From: Actinomucor elegans
Lineage: Eukaryota; Mucoromycota; Mucoromycetes; Mucorales; Mucoraceae
NCBI GenBank assembly: GCA_026027325.1
Contig: JAMSLZ010000005.1
Span: 682,001 to 746,000, forward strand
Length of the DNA stretch: 64,000 nt
Reading direction: 5' to 3'
Shown here: positions 1 to 10,348 of the stretch, in pieces
Position numbering within the stretch: the stretch's first letter is position 1
How the letters are laid out: every line of letters starts with the position of its first letter
The notes under the pieces: generated by a model
Told to the model about the DNA's origin: nothing
What the model saw: only the letters and a program-made list of their open reading frames with translations
The model's database searches: none
Position numbers and translations under genes: made by a program

Positions 1-495
1 TAGCACCGCCCAACGAGACACCGACCACACCTGTCTTATCCCATCCAACTTTTTGTAACAGCATGGCCAATTGTGAAGTATACAAAGCTTCATCATAGGT
101 GACCGCCGGAGCTTGACTGTACCCTCTACCCCATAAATCATATATCAAAACATGATGACCACTTGCAGCCTATCATCAACTGCAATTAGCTTCTATCTGT
201 CTTTCTTGTGGCCGTGTTAACCTACCAAATCAAAAGCTAGTTTACTATACACAACTGAGCCGGTTGTAATGCCATGCACCAACACAACACGTGTGCCATT
301 CTCGTTACCAAATTTCCAATATCGCATTTTACCCAAGGGCAAGTTGAGATAACAACCTCCAGGATAAAAGTCTTGCGTGTAAAAGTCTGCAGGAGCCTCT
401 TCCAGGGAGCCCAACGTGGGTTGAGGCTTACTGTTTGTATAAACTACAGATGTAATCAAGGCTATCCCAGCCCACTTTAGAGTCTCTAACAGCAT
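1..495 (-). CDS. alpha/beta hydrolase, N-terminal part (runs off the window)
   Basis: Serine hydrolase of the alpha/beta fold; the substrate cannot be told. Exons on the minus strand are 495..226 and 169..1, with a 56-nt intron (GTAGGT..ATAG). The protein opens with a hydrophobic stretch (residues about 6-20) that may anchor it in a membrane or target it to secretion. It then shows the oxyanion-region motif LVHGITTG, the strand IYDLWGRGYS, and the nucleophile elbow GVSLGGA in the last residues before the window edge. The Asp and His of the triad must lie outside the window. The start ATG at 495 is the first one before the hydrophobic segment. The fold is clear; whether it is a lipase, esterase or epoxide hydrolase is open. 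Confidence 0.8.
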
Positions 496-1916
496 AATCG
501 CTTACGAATAATAAAAGAAAGGAAGAAAAAACGTCCTTTTTTTTTTCAAGTTCAGGTCCTATATTCCACCATTTCACATGAACCTCTATGGTAGTACAAA
601 GCAAAATGGTTAGAAGTAGTGCAATTTGATTAAAAATCATAAATTAATAATTGACAGATCATCTAAAATAAAAGAATTCGAATAGATCTAATGCTTTTGC
701 TAGATATAGAAGCTCATTGTAAGCGCGGGCTATTAAACAAATGAAAAACTAGACCGGGGTTTATGGATCGTTGAGTATTTGCATTTGCTTTACAAGGTTT
801 TTTTTCCTTAAAAAAAATAAACAAATCAAAACTTCAGATATAGACGATATGGCATGAAAAGACAAGGCTGCATTATAAACTGGTTGCCTCAAATGTAATT
901 GATACTATGAAACAGTCGATACAAAGGTGTAAAGATGTAGCATTCACTTTTATCATCCTTGTACTGTACATCTAAGTTTTATTGAGTGGCAGCGTTTAGG
1001 GAATGAATTCATCTGCGCTCAATCCAGTTTTTTATAACAAAAGCTCATGGACGCAAAAAAAAACATTTCAAAGTTTAAGTAGAATAAATTATACATCCAA
1101 TGATGTGAGTATTACCTGATATTGCTTCCAATTAATGGAGTTTTATTTGACCCATAACCAATTTTCCATTCTTCCAAAATATAAAAATATGTCGCGTGTA
1201 CTTGACAAAAACGTAGTTTACGAAGCTGGACATAATGGCTCAGGATCACAAAATTTTATTTGGTTAGCGGCAGTACATGCAGCAGTCCATCGGAACGGAC
1301 AAAAAAAGGGCCGTGATTCCCTTATAATGACAGCTGTGAGACAAAACAATCATTCGATGCATTCATGGTCAATGTACATGCATTGAAGGACGGATCAATT
1401 TTACATATGTTACACATAAGACGAAGCATTCATCCACGTCACTCACCTCTTTGAGATATTATCGTTGAAGAGGCGCTTAATTACCATTGGCAAAAGAATA
1501 ACAAGAACGACGCGTATAAATTCCTATTCTGGATATAATACCAGCATTGACTATAAGAGGCATTACCAACCAAACCTTTCCAATACTTATCATATATTCT
1601 GAAGGAATCCTTGACTGATATCCAACATATCATTTACAAAGAGCTTGCATATGCCATCAGATTGTAAATATGTCCTAATCAAATCAATACAAGCATGATT
1701 AAATCAACTCCTTATTGTTTAAAATATGACAAAAAGAAGAATACAGAAAAAGGCACCAGCGCATTATTAATCAAAGGCATTATTAATGTAACCAAAGCTT
1801 TTGATATACCTTTGCAAAAGAAGAAAATACCTATATAAGTCGCGCAGATTTTTCTTCAATTGATATTTTTTTTATTCCAACAATATACACAACAAAGAAC
1901 AATCAAAAAGCAAATC
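496..1916. other. intergenic spacer, divergent promoters
   Basis: AT-rich spacer between the minus-strand hydrolase and the plus-strand oxidoreductase. An open frame at 1135-1386 has no recognisable motif and no supporting splice sites. Apart from the TATA box listed separately I see nothing definite. Confidence 0.5.
1831..1838 (+). promoter_or_regulatory. TATA box of the oxidoreductase gene
   Basis: CTATATAA lies about 85 bp before the ATG at 1917 and is followed by a pyrimidine-rich leader. Position and sequence fit a TATA element, which suits an inducible stress-type reductase. This is inferred from sequence only. Confidence 0.5.
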
Positions 1917-3044
1917 ATGGTTTCCAACAAGCAAGTCATTTTCTCCAAGTACCCTACTGCAGGCTCTCTTCTTCCTGGAGTACATATTCAAGTAATCGAG
2001 TCAACTATTGATTTAGACGCTAGTCTTGCTGAAGGCGAATTCATTCTCAAGACCTTGGAGCTTGCTATTGATCCTTATGTAGAAACTCGTCTTCGTGACC
2101 CCGCTGTCGAGAACTGGTCTCCTCCTATTCCTTTGAACGACGTTATAGCTGACGAAACACTTTCTGTTGTAGTGAGATCAAACAGCGCTGATTATAAAGT
2201 CGGCGATCTCGTTTACAGCTACATTCTCAAAGGCCACTTTGCCGAGTATGTCAAGGTTACTGCTGAATACGCTGCCGAATCTTATGTCGTTCGCAATGAA
2301 GCCAGAGAAAGCAAGCTTCCTTTGAGTCATTATGTCAGTGTTCTCGGAATGTCTGGCATGACCGCCTACTCTGGGTATGGATAGTAGCTTTTGATGATGA
2401 TAAAAAAAAAAAAAAATTCTAACCAGTAAAAAAAAAAAAAACTATTATATAGTATCATCACCCTTGGAGATCTCAAGAAAGGTGAAACTCTCTACGTCTC
2501 TGCTGCTTCAGGTAATGTAGGCCTAATTGCAGGTCAAATCGGCAAATCATTAGGATGTTATGTCGTTGGCTCAGCTGGTAGCCAAGAAAAGATAGAGTAT
2601 CTCAAGTCTGCTGGTTTTGACGCTGTCTTCAACTACAAGGAAGGTGATATTGAAGAAAACTTGAGGAAACACTGCCCCAAAGGAATTGATGCTTACTTTG
2701 AAAGCGTTGGTGGAAAGATGCTTGATGCTGTGTTGGCTGTTGCAAACAAGCGTGCTCGTATTGCTGTCTGTAGTATGTTGACTCAATTTGATCGCAAGCC
2801 ATACAGCTATGCCAATATAGCTGAAGTCGTTTTCAAGTGCATTCGTATGGAGGGCTTTTTTGTATACGATAATTTGGATCGCGAACCTGAGTTTATCAAC
2901 AAAGTCTCTTCTTTGTTGAGCAGCGGCCAGATGAAGTATAAAGAACATATCATCCATGGTATCGACAATGTTCCCCAAGCGTTCTGTGATGTCTTTCAAG
3001 GCAAACATTTTGGCAAGACTGTTGTTCATGTTGCAGACTTGTGA
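1917..3044 (+). CDS. NADP-dependent MDR oxidoreductase (alkenal/prostaglandin reductase type)
   Basis: Zinc-independent medium-chain reductase that would use NADPH to reduce the double bond of enals or enones; acts in the cytosol. Exons are 1917..2374 and 2453..3044, giving 349 residues, the usual length for the leukotriene B4 12-hydroxydehydrogenase/2-alkenal reductase group. The N-terminal GroES-like half is followed by the nucleotide-binding loop AASGNVG (about residues 170-176), with the family's AxxGxxG pattern, and by KSLGCYVVGSAGS, where cofactor specificity is set. The open frame extends back to 1860, but the ATG at 1917 matches the family N terminus and sits just after the leader. 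The intron carries two poly(A) runs. A poly(A) signal lies at 3080. Confidence 0.85.
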
Positions 3045-3079
3045 TATCTCTGTCTCTAAATATTTTAAAAACCCATATA

Positions 3080-3085
3080 AATAAA
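3080..3085 (+). terminator. poly(A) signal of the oxidoreductase gene
   Basis: AATAAA starts 36 bases after the stop codon, a normal position for a fungal cleavage signal. Confidence 0.5.
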
Positions 3086-3724
3086 GTAGGATAATATTCA
3101 TCTTAGCTTACTGCTTATCATTTAATAGTCTGTTCACCGTAATAACAGTGATTATTTTTATGTGCTGATTTGTTATCTACTTTTCGATTAAACTCTAGCG
3201 TACACTGTAAGAGAATTTTAGGAGAAACAATCGAATGAAAACTCTTTGTTAACTACTAGGGACTGTGACAGAGTAGGATGTCACTCATACTATAGATGTT
3301 CATGTAGCTTATTAAACATATCATGATTAACCTAATAATGACTCCGTTAAGCATATATTTGATAACTCGAGGTATACTAACTAATATATGTTTGACGTCA
3401 TAGTAAACAGCGGCCTTATTTCTAAAATGGGTTTATGACTTTAAAAATCGATGTAATGGCATCTCCATCACCACCAACCACCACCAATATATTTCTGCTA
3501 AAAACTAAACAAATCGAGCCTATAGCCCGTCCCAGTCAGTCAAGTTTTTATTTTTATTTTTATATAAACCAGTTTTAACGTCTCTATTCTGCAACAATTC
3601 TGACTTAGCGTCGCTTCTTATTGGTAGTACATGTTCAGAATGAAGCACTGCATTTATTAGGAACTTTATTCGAATGCAGGACAATAAAAATATTACACTT
3701 TAGGAAGATGTTCTGTATTACATT

Positions 3725-3993
3725 CATTCCATGCAGAATTGTTCTATAGATCTGTTGATCTCTTAATCGATCTCGATCAAATGTCACATTTGAAAAATAA
3801 TCCACATTCAAAATAAATAACTTGATATAAACTTTGTTTAGTTGAATTATAGTATATACTATGCTTTTCTAACGATTAGCTGTAGATTATATGTACTTCA
3901 ATTGATATTACTAAATACTCATCTCTAGATTTCTTAGCCGATCTCGTACACATGTGACATCTGATTGGTATTCCATGCTCAGAACGAGAAGCT
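3725..3993 (-). repeat. dispersed intergenic repeat, two copies
   Basis: Read on the minus strand, 3993-3878 shows the family blocks in order: GTTCTGAGCATGGAATACC, AATCAGATGTCACATG, CGAGATCGGCTAAG, AAATCTAGAGATGA, then a GTACATATAATCTACAG-like tail. A second, weaker copy at 3800-3725 shows GTGACATTTGATCGAGATCG. The same blocks recur at eleven other loci in this window. No terminal inverted repeats or open frame seen. Confidence 0.65.
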
Positions 3994-4356
3994 GCGCTTA
4001 ATAGAACATCGATTTGTTCAACGCAATGATCATTTTGTTTAAATTTGCGTATATATGAGCAAGGCACCAACTATCATCCGCCAATTATTTGCTGTTTGTC
4101 ATTCGGAGTTTGAGTGTACCCAGTTAAGGTTCATTATGCAAACCGTATGCATGCAAATAGTCATCACCAGTTGATAGTGCATTAGCCATTCAATGCTTCA
4201 TACAAATTTGTATCAAAAGTGAATGTAACGAAACAGATATCTTCCTTTAGCTGTTTCCTCCCCACTGCTTTCACGATAACAAGTCATATTACAATGATAA
4301 GGGATAGTTTTAATATATGTATATACTATATAAATGGTACGACTATATGATGTTCT

Positions 4357-4881
4357 TTAATATGCAGATATCCACTCCCAACCTTCAAGACCAGCAGCTT
4401 TCATTTCTTCCTGTGTTGGCATAAAATCGCTTGGCACAACAATATAGATATCTTCCTCCTCCTCCGTCTCGCTCTGCTTATCTTTCTTATTTCTTTTATG
4501 TCCACTATTTGACTGAGCAATCATTCTTTTCCTCGCAACGATTTGAATACTCTTTTTGACGATATCATTTGTTTCTTCCAACCTTTGTTTCTCTTTTCGT
4601 AGATTGGCAATGGTTTGTTTTAGTAACTCGATATCTTCATCCTTGGCAGTGGCTGATGTGGTGATTGGGGTAGTGATACGAGGCGGTGATGCTGAAACTG
4701 TTCTTACAAATTCATTCTCTGTGTTATCATCCTCTTCTTCTTGCTCGTCGTCGTCTTCTTCATCGATCCAAGCACCAGGTAAAGACTGTAGGTTGACCTT
4801 TTTTCTTTTCATTACCAAGTCTTTGGTTGTTGTATGATATGAAACGGAGGGTACTGTAACCAACGAAGGTGATGAGCTCAT
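4357..4881 (-). CDS. unknown acidic coiled-coil protein, 174 residues
   Basis: Not recognised. Single exon. A longer frame begins at 4923, but the ATG at 4881 (MSSSPSLVTVPS) avoids an unlikely Phe-rich leader and is preferred. Order of features: Ser/Thr-rich start, basic MKRKK patch, a short LPGAWIDEE motif followed by an acidic run (about residues 40-55), a Ser/Thr-Pro linker, a predicted helix or coiled coil (about 80-115, DIELLKQTIANLRKEKQRLEE), a basic KRNKKDK patch, a second acidic run, and a hydrophobic end (AGLEGWEWISAY). This could be a nuclear adaptor, but that is a guess. It lies 189 bp downstream of RPS3 on the same strand. Confidence 0.6.
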   Translation of the reverse strand: MSSSPSLVTVPSVSYHTTTKDLVMKRKKVNLQSLPGAWIDEEDDDEQEEEDDNTENEFVRTVSASPPRITTPITTSATAKDEDIELLKQTIANLRKEKQRLEETNDIVKKSIQIVARKRMIAQSNSGHKRNKKDKQSETEEEEDIYIVVPSDFMPTQEEMKAAGLEGWEWISAY

Positions 4882-5070
4882 GATTTTGATAAAGAAGAAA
4901 AAGAGAAGAGATAAGTGGCGCAAATAGAATCCAACTTTTTTTTCTCAATAGTACAATGACTCGTGCATCATAATAGGTCATCAGTTCTGTTAATCAGCTG
5001 GCTTACCCATCCTCCTTAATTCCACCCCAATCATATAACAAAAAAGGTTTTAGTTTATTAAAAAAAAAGT

Positions 5071-6182
5071 TTAAGCTTCAACAGCTTCAGTAGCAGCAGC
5101 AGCGGGAGCAACAGCAGGTCTGAAATCTTGAGCAGTAGGTTCAACAATAGCGACATCTTCCTTGGGTTCAAGGATGGTGACAATATCGGGAAGACATTGC
5201 TTGGGACCGTTGCGGCCAGTAGGATCGTTATCCAACATAATCTTGACCTTGATACCCAAAACACCTTGACGCAAGTCAACGTGACGGACAGCAGTGGTGA
5301 TAAAGTCACGAGCAGGGTTACCAGAGTGGATCATGAAACCGTCAGCAAACTTCATGGCCTTGGCACGGGCAGCACGAACCTTACCGGAAACAACGACTTC
5401 ACAACCCTTAGCGCCAGATTCCATAACGAAGCGAACGACACCATAACAGGCACTAAATGTAAATGATCAGTATATGCGATTGCACTTGTAAAACAGTTTA
5501 CTTACCGACGGACAGCCAAACCGTTAAGAAGCTTGAACTTGACAGACTCACACTGAGCAATGGCACAGAGACCACGGTTTTGAACACGCTCAGCATAAAG
5601 TTCGACAGCGTTCTCGGGGAACTTGAAACGCTTTTGAACGAGAGTGGTTAACTCACGAATACGACGGCCCTTCTCACCAAGAACGTTTTGGGTATGGGTA
5701 GCACGGATGATGATTCTACATTATCTATTAGATATGTTCCCTTGTTTTTTTTTTTAGCGAAGAATAGATCAACAAAGACTTACTCGGTACGAGCAGGAGT
5801 GACACGGACCTCAACACCAGCATAACCATCTTCAGCAAGCTCGCGAGTAAAGAACTCGTTGAGTTCAGCATAGAAAACACCGTCAGCGACCTATTCTCCC
5901 AATATGCGTTCAATATGTCTTTCGTTTTTTTTTGTTTTGTTCTCAAGTCAGTTGAACTTACGAACTAAGTGAGTGTTGTAAGGTCGAGTTTAAAAGTGAA
6001 AATATATATAAATGAAAGGACGATTAGTGAATCCGTGCTGATTTATTATCCCCTTTCCTCGAAGCATATCCACACTAAAGTTTCTCTCCATCTGATTATC
6101 TCGCGTTTTTCCAATATCATCTCTTTCTCATCCATTCATCTATCAAACATACTTTTCTCTTCTTGGAAATTTGGGCAGCCAT
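5071..6182 (-). CDS. RPS3: 40S ribosomal protein uS3
   Basis: Component of the small ribosomal subunit at the mRNA entry channel. Exons on the minus strand: 6182..6153 ([10 protein letters not shown]), 5964..5962 (3-nt microexon, Phe), 5890..5784, 5715..5506, 5452..5071, giving 243 residues, the same as human uS3. Conserved blocks are seen throughout: [14 protein letters not shown], the KH-domain loop [47 protein letters not shown]. The microexon supplies the residue that sits between KRK and VADG in eukaryotic uS3 (Phe in human, Leu in yeast) and has AG and GTAAGT on its two sides. The tail ([12 protein letters not shown]) is family-typical and variable. Confidence 0.97.
5962..5964 (-). other. 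RPS3: predicted 3-nt microexon of RPS3
   Basis: On the minus strand the order is CACTTAG, TTC, GTAAGTTC. Exon 1 ends exactly after KRK and the downstream exon begins exactly at VADG, so the family residue between them is missing unless TTC is included. Reading through the region as exon instead throws the next exon out of frame. All splice signals are canonical. Not proven without RNA. Confidence 0.8.
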
Positions 6183-7151
6183 GATTATGAAAAGAGGAGG
6201 AATCTGATGGATGGGTGTCCTATTCTTACTACTATTCGTTTGGGCTTTGGGGCCCTCGCTTGTCCTTTGGGACGGATTTACCTGAACTCCAGACGAGTCG
6301 AAAAGAGGTTCGGCCCGGGAAACCGTAGCTTCAGTCCGGTTCGGATTCGTTTCGTACTCAATTTAATTTAGTTAACAGGCGACACTATTTTTTTTTTATG
6401 GTGATACACATATACTAGAACAAATAAATCGGATCACTTGCTAAAACACATCATTTGTATCTCAATGTTATTTTTATGACAAAAAGGCTTTAAAAGGTCT
6501 CCTTTTTTTATTTTATTATAGAAAAAGTGAATGGTAATGATTTTTGTTTCTTTCCAATTGAACTTCTTTGATGGACTTGGTTGGACGTTTGCTTTTTTTA
6601 CCTTTGGGTTTCTATCTTGTGTTTTTTTCATGATCGAGATCTAAACAAATATACGATCTGGAAAGAAAAAGATAAAGATGAAATTGAAAGGAAAAAAGAG
6701 ATTGAATACGATAAAAAGAAGAGATAGTGGAATAAAAAAAAAATCAGAGAAAAAAAAGAAAGGCTATCGTAAAAAAAAGATTCAATCTGAAAAAAGGAAA
6801 GGAAACACAAACAAAAAACGATTAAATGGAGTAAGAAGAGGGTAATTAAGGTATTCGAATGATGATGATGAGGGGGGAGAAAAACAAAAATTAAAGAAAA
6901 GCAAAAGAGAAAGCAAAATATACAAAAAGGTAGATGATAAAAAAGAAGAGTAATTACAAACAGAGAGAGAGAGATATGATACAAAAAGGAAGAAATAAGA
7001 GTGAAAGGGTATTCAAAAGGGAAAGAGAGTCTTTAAATGGTCTTGTATAGTATTTCTTCGGTTTTTGTTCCATGGATACATTGTCGGTGATGATATGATG
7101 GGGTTGTTTCTAATTCGTTTTTCTTTTTAAAAAGAACACTTTTGCACCTTT
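6183..7151. other. RPS3 promoter and downstream region of the Edc1-like gene, with polypurine tract
   Basis: The part next to RPS3 (6190-6370) is clearly more GC-rich than the surroundings and is the likely RPS3 promoter. From about 6655 to 7010 the plus strand is almost pure A/G, as in runs of GAAAAGAAGAG, so an RNA from the minus strand would be pyrimidine-rich. The long Phe/Ser/Leu frame there is an artefact of this composition. Confidence 0.5.
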
Positions 7152-7435
7152 CTAAGATTCAATCTTAAGCATGGAACGAAGTCCTCGCTGGATTTCTGAA
7201 AGAGCTAGATTGGTCTTTTCGAGTTCATAAACAGTAACGACCTTTTGAGGAGTAATGAGGTTCATGAGATCCATGGATTGCTGTTGAAAAGAAGGATTTA
7301 CAATAAGTGGTTGATTGATAGGGGAGCCACGAGCATTAAAAGCAGGGATAGGAAGTGCACTTGGGGCAGGAGCATTGTTAAATGTAGGACCAGCGTAAAC
7401 TTGATCAACAAGGCTATAATTTATAGCTTAGCCGC

Positions 7436-7466
<31 letters not shown>

Positions 7467-7843
7467 TGTTATATATACCTTTTATATTCAAAATTGGGTG
7501 AAGTATTGCGCTTGTTATTGTAAGCTCTTCTGGGCTTACTGGAAGTCATCATATCATCCTCAGAGGAGGAGGAGGAGGAGGAGGAGGAAGACGAAGAAAA
7601 AGATAAAGAGTCATCTTCAGAAACAGCAGCCTTCTTTTGATTACGGCGCTTGTTACCCTTGGGTTGAGACTTAGGGTTCTTCTTGGGCTGCTGAATGGCA
7701 TGGTTTTTCTTGGTTACAGCAGTGGTAGTAGTAGTAGTAGTAGTGGGCTTTGGTGCAGCATGAGCAGAAGGAGAAGGGCCTGAATGATGATGATGCTTGG
7801 TGTTATTGTTGAACGTTTTTACAGAAAGAGTACGAGTAGACAT
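7152..7843 (-). CDS. Edc1/PNRC-type mRNA decapping activator
   Basis: Small disordered protein likely to bind the Dcp1 EVH1 domain and stimulate Dcp1-Dcp2 decapping. Exons 7843..7479 and 7413..7152, 208 residues. The diagnostic piece is VYAGPTFNNAPAPSALPIPAF, just after the splice junction. It matches the YAG(x)F..(S/A)P.PS.LP.P.F motif shared by animal PNRC proteins and fungal Edc1/Edc2. A short helix-like end follows (DLMNLITP, LEKTNLALSEIQRGL). The N-terminal half is low complexity: His run, Thr run, basic KKNPKSQPKGNKRRNQKK, and a Ser run followed by acidic residues. The intron contains an (AT)n microsatellite, and the conserved motif depends on the acceptor at 7414. Confidence 0.75.
7434..7461. 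repeat. (AT)n microsatellite inside an intron
   Basis: A pure TA alternation of about 28 bases in the 65-nt intron of the Edc1-like gene. Length changes here would change intron size. Confidence 0.85.
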
Positions 7844-10348
7844 TGTTTAGATGATAAGAAATGGTTTTTTTATATGGTTTTTTTAGTTTTTTTTTTATAT
7901 GGTTTTTTTAAAGTTTTTATAAAGAGGTTGGAAGAAGGGATAAAGATGATGGGGGGAAAAGTTCGTTAAAGAAGTGTGTTTTACTAAGAGGATGTTATGA
8001 TGTATATGTTTAGATATGAGGAAGAAGAAAAAAAGAAAAGGAAAAAACAACTTGGGTGTATTTTATATTGCAAGACATCCAATTGGTCTTGAGTCGGAGA
8101 CTCTGACCGTGTTACCAATTACATCTTATTTATAGAAATTAGTGCGGTTTCTATCTTACCAATCACATTTGGCTTGCTTCTATATCACCATGTGTTTCAA
8201 AAAGATCAAGCAATATGCATAGATACCTTATGGAGTAGTCGCATCCTAAGGCTTCTACTGGGTTAGACGGCCTATTTACCTTAGAATGTTATGGCAGATG
8301 ATCATACCTTTATGCCCTTAATTGGAAATAGCAAAACTAACTCTTGGTACTTTTGAACTTGGAATAACAATGAAATCCACTAAAAAGATCTTGGGATCAT
8401 ACTCGATATATATATGCTGGAATATTTTTCATAACTGCAGAATGGCTCTGAATTTCCCTTTGAAGCTTACACTTTTTTTATTATCAAGATTAAATATACT
8501 ATGTACAAAAGTGAAATTGTAGGGACAGTATGAATTTCGCCATAAAACTTCCCCCCCCTTTTTGTTTTCTAATAAAAGAATTCGCTTTACTGAAGTAGAT
8601 TCTACGTAATATTTTGCAGTATAATTAAGAAACGTATCATTTAATGTATATCTTCTATAGCCTGCAGTTAGCTCGATTTAGTGATGCTTTTGTCATATAC
8701 CATTATTTTGAAAAAAAAATAGTTTCACCTAATTCACTCAGAATATCCGAGGGCTTTTCGTTTAGGCGAAAGGAAAAAACATATCAGTTGATAAATACTA
8801 TACACGTTCTAATCCCAACAAGATGGTCATTGCTTTGAAGCCAGATGTAGTAGTTCATTCTGAGTATGGCCTACTGATCTAATACCGCCTTTGATCTAGA
8901 TCAACCAAGAGATTTAGAGATGAATATCTACCGTCATATGAAATGCATAAAATTTACAGTTAATTGGTAGTATATAAAATATACTAAATGTACCACAGTT
9001 AAACAAAAATTCCTTAACCCAAGTAGCAGTTCCTTATGAGCACGTAATACTAAATTAGATCTGACATTTGATCGAGATTAGTAGAAATTTTGAGATGAAT
9101 ATCCAACTGTACGTAAACTACCGCTGGTCATTAATGTATAACAAACTAATTGTATTTTAGATAAACAAATACTTTCATACATGTATCAGTACTTTATAGA
9201 CACTTGCTGCTAATCAGCTATGATATTATACCAAGCTCTAAAACAGAGAAAGTCTGAAGGATTGCTTCCTTAGGTCAATTTTTAAGTTTCAACAGTTATT
9301 TTTGTGAAGCATGAATATGACACTTTAAAAACACAGTTTATAATTAACGCAAATGAGGCAAGTGCAAGTACATGTTGGCATATATATAATTTTGGTGATT
9401 GAAGTATGTGAGTAACTCTATTATATTCGAAGAATTCTGAAATATTGAATTCACATCAAAACAAACTCCATATATTTACGAGAATTTACTTACACTATAA
9501 ACTATTCGATACTCAATCCAGTTTTATACAAACGTTAATAAAGTACGGTTTTGTCTGTTAGAGGCGTTTTGGCTATGAAAACCTTTATCCTAATTTTTCT
9601 GGATCCTCAGTAACAGCAACGACAGCCGCAATGTTTTTAAATTCCGAAGTTCAGTAGAAATACAGTTCCTATGGCAGCGGGAAACAAAAAGTCAACAGTA
9701 GTAGGCAGCAACCGTTAACCTAGTTGAGGTGTAAATCCCTAGCGATCTTTGGTGAAGAGTCGCTTTTATTTAACAATCCATGCCCTAAATGAGTCACTAA
9801 TTCTAGTGGAACCATTATTTGGTTCTCAAATGCTGAATGTTATCTTTTCATTTGCTAATAAATGGTTACTAATCATGGCGAAATCTCATTTAAAATTTGC
9901 ATTTGATTCATAATTCATGATCATAACGAACTACTCTATCAAGTAGGACCTCCAGAATCATCGTAAAGAATGTACTGATAAGACAATGAATCAGAAACAA
10001 GTAACAAATGAAAATTTCACAATCATGTAGATGACCGAGCCGTTGACGTAAGCCTACGAGTCAGCAGGTATCTGCGCCCGCCATATTTGGATTTTGGTGC
10101 TTTATTTGATAATCTTTAAACAGTTAGATTCATTGCTATTGGTGTTAAAAATAACAAAATAAAGGGGAAGGTCCTCATTCATTCTTGTAACTTGTAACAC
10201 GAAGCGCTCACTGAACCATTCTCTTCCTCTCTTTTTTACACAGACAAATACCAACCATATTAAATTTATTAAATTTTATTATTCGCAGCTGACTTTTTTT
10301 TTTCTTTTCCTTTTCTTTTTGCAAAATAAAATAAAATAAAAAAAAAAA
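7844..10348. other. 2.5-kb intergenic spacer
   Basis: Divergent spacer between the Edc1-like and CLIP-like genes. It holds a T-rich leader at 7860-7920 and two plus-oriented dispersed repeats (8850-9125). Short open frames at 8322, 8644 and elsewhere show no conserved features. Confidence 0.5.
8850..9125 (+). repeat. dispersed intergenic repeat, two copies about 177 bp apart
   Basis: First copy: AGTTCATTCTGAGTATGG, then GATCAACCAAGAGATTTAG, then CATATGAAATGCATAAAATT and TACAG. Second copy: AGTTCCTTATGAGCACG, GATCTGACATTTGATCGAG, then ATTTTGAGATGAATATC. The two starts (8852 and 9029) are about 177 bp apart. Confidence 0.7.

Larger units (their letters stand above)
3045..4356. other. intergenic spacer with reverse-oriented dispersed repeats
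   Basis: Spacer downstream of the oxidoreductase. It holds the AATAAA at 3080-3085 and two minus-oriented copies of the dispersed repeat (3725-3800 and 3878-3993). No coding potential seen. Confidence 0.5.

Noticed and set aside
1135..1386. 83-codon plus-strand open frame
   Set aside because: No motif, low-quality composition, no splice partners; likely chance in AT-rich spacer.
4556..4837. Ser-rich plus-strand frame
   Set aside because: Antisense of the acidic coiled-coil gene; the Ser runs mirror GAA/GAT codons.
5728..5946. Minus-strand frame reading through the RPS3 microexon donor ([12 protein letters not shown]...)
   Set aside because: It runs out of frame with the conserved uS3 body; the segment is an intron with GTAAGT and a final ATAG.
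6628..6984. 118-codon Phe/Ser/Leu-rich minus-strand frame
   Set aside because: Product of the polypyrimidine strand of the purine tract, not a real membrane protein.
8078..8135. tRNA-like impression (GAGTCGGAGACTCTGACC...TTACC)
   Set aside because: No A box, no B box of the GGTTCGANNCC type and no cloverleaf.
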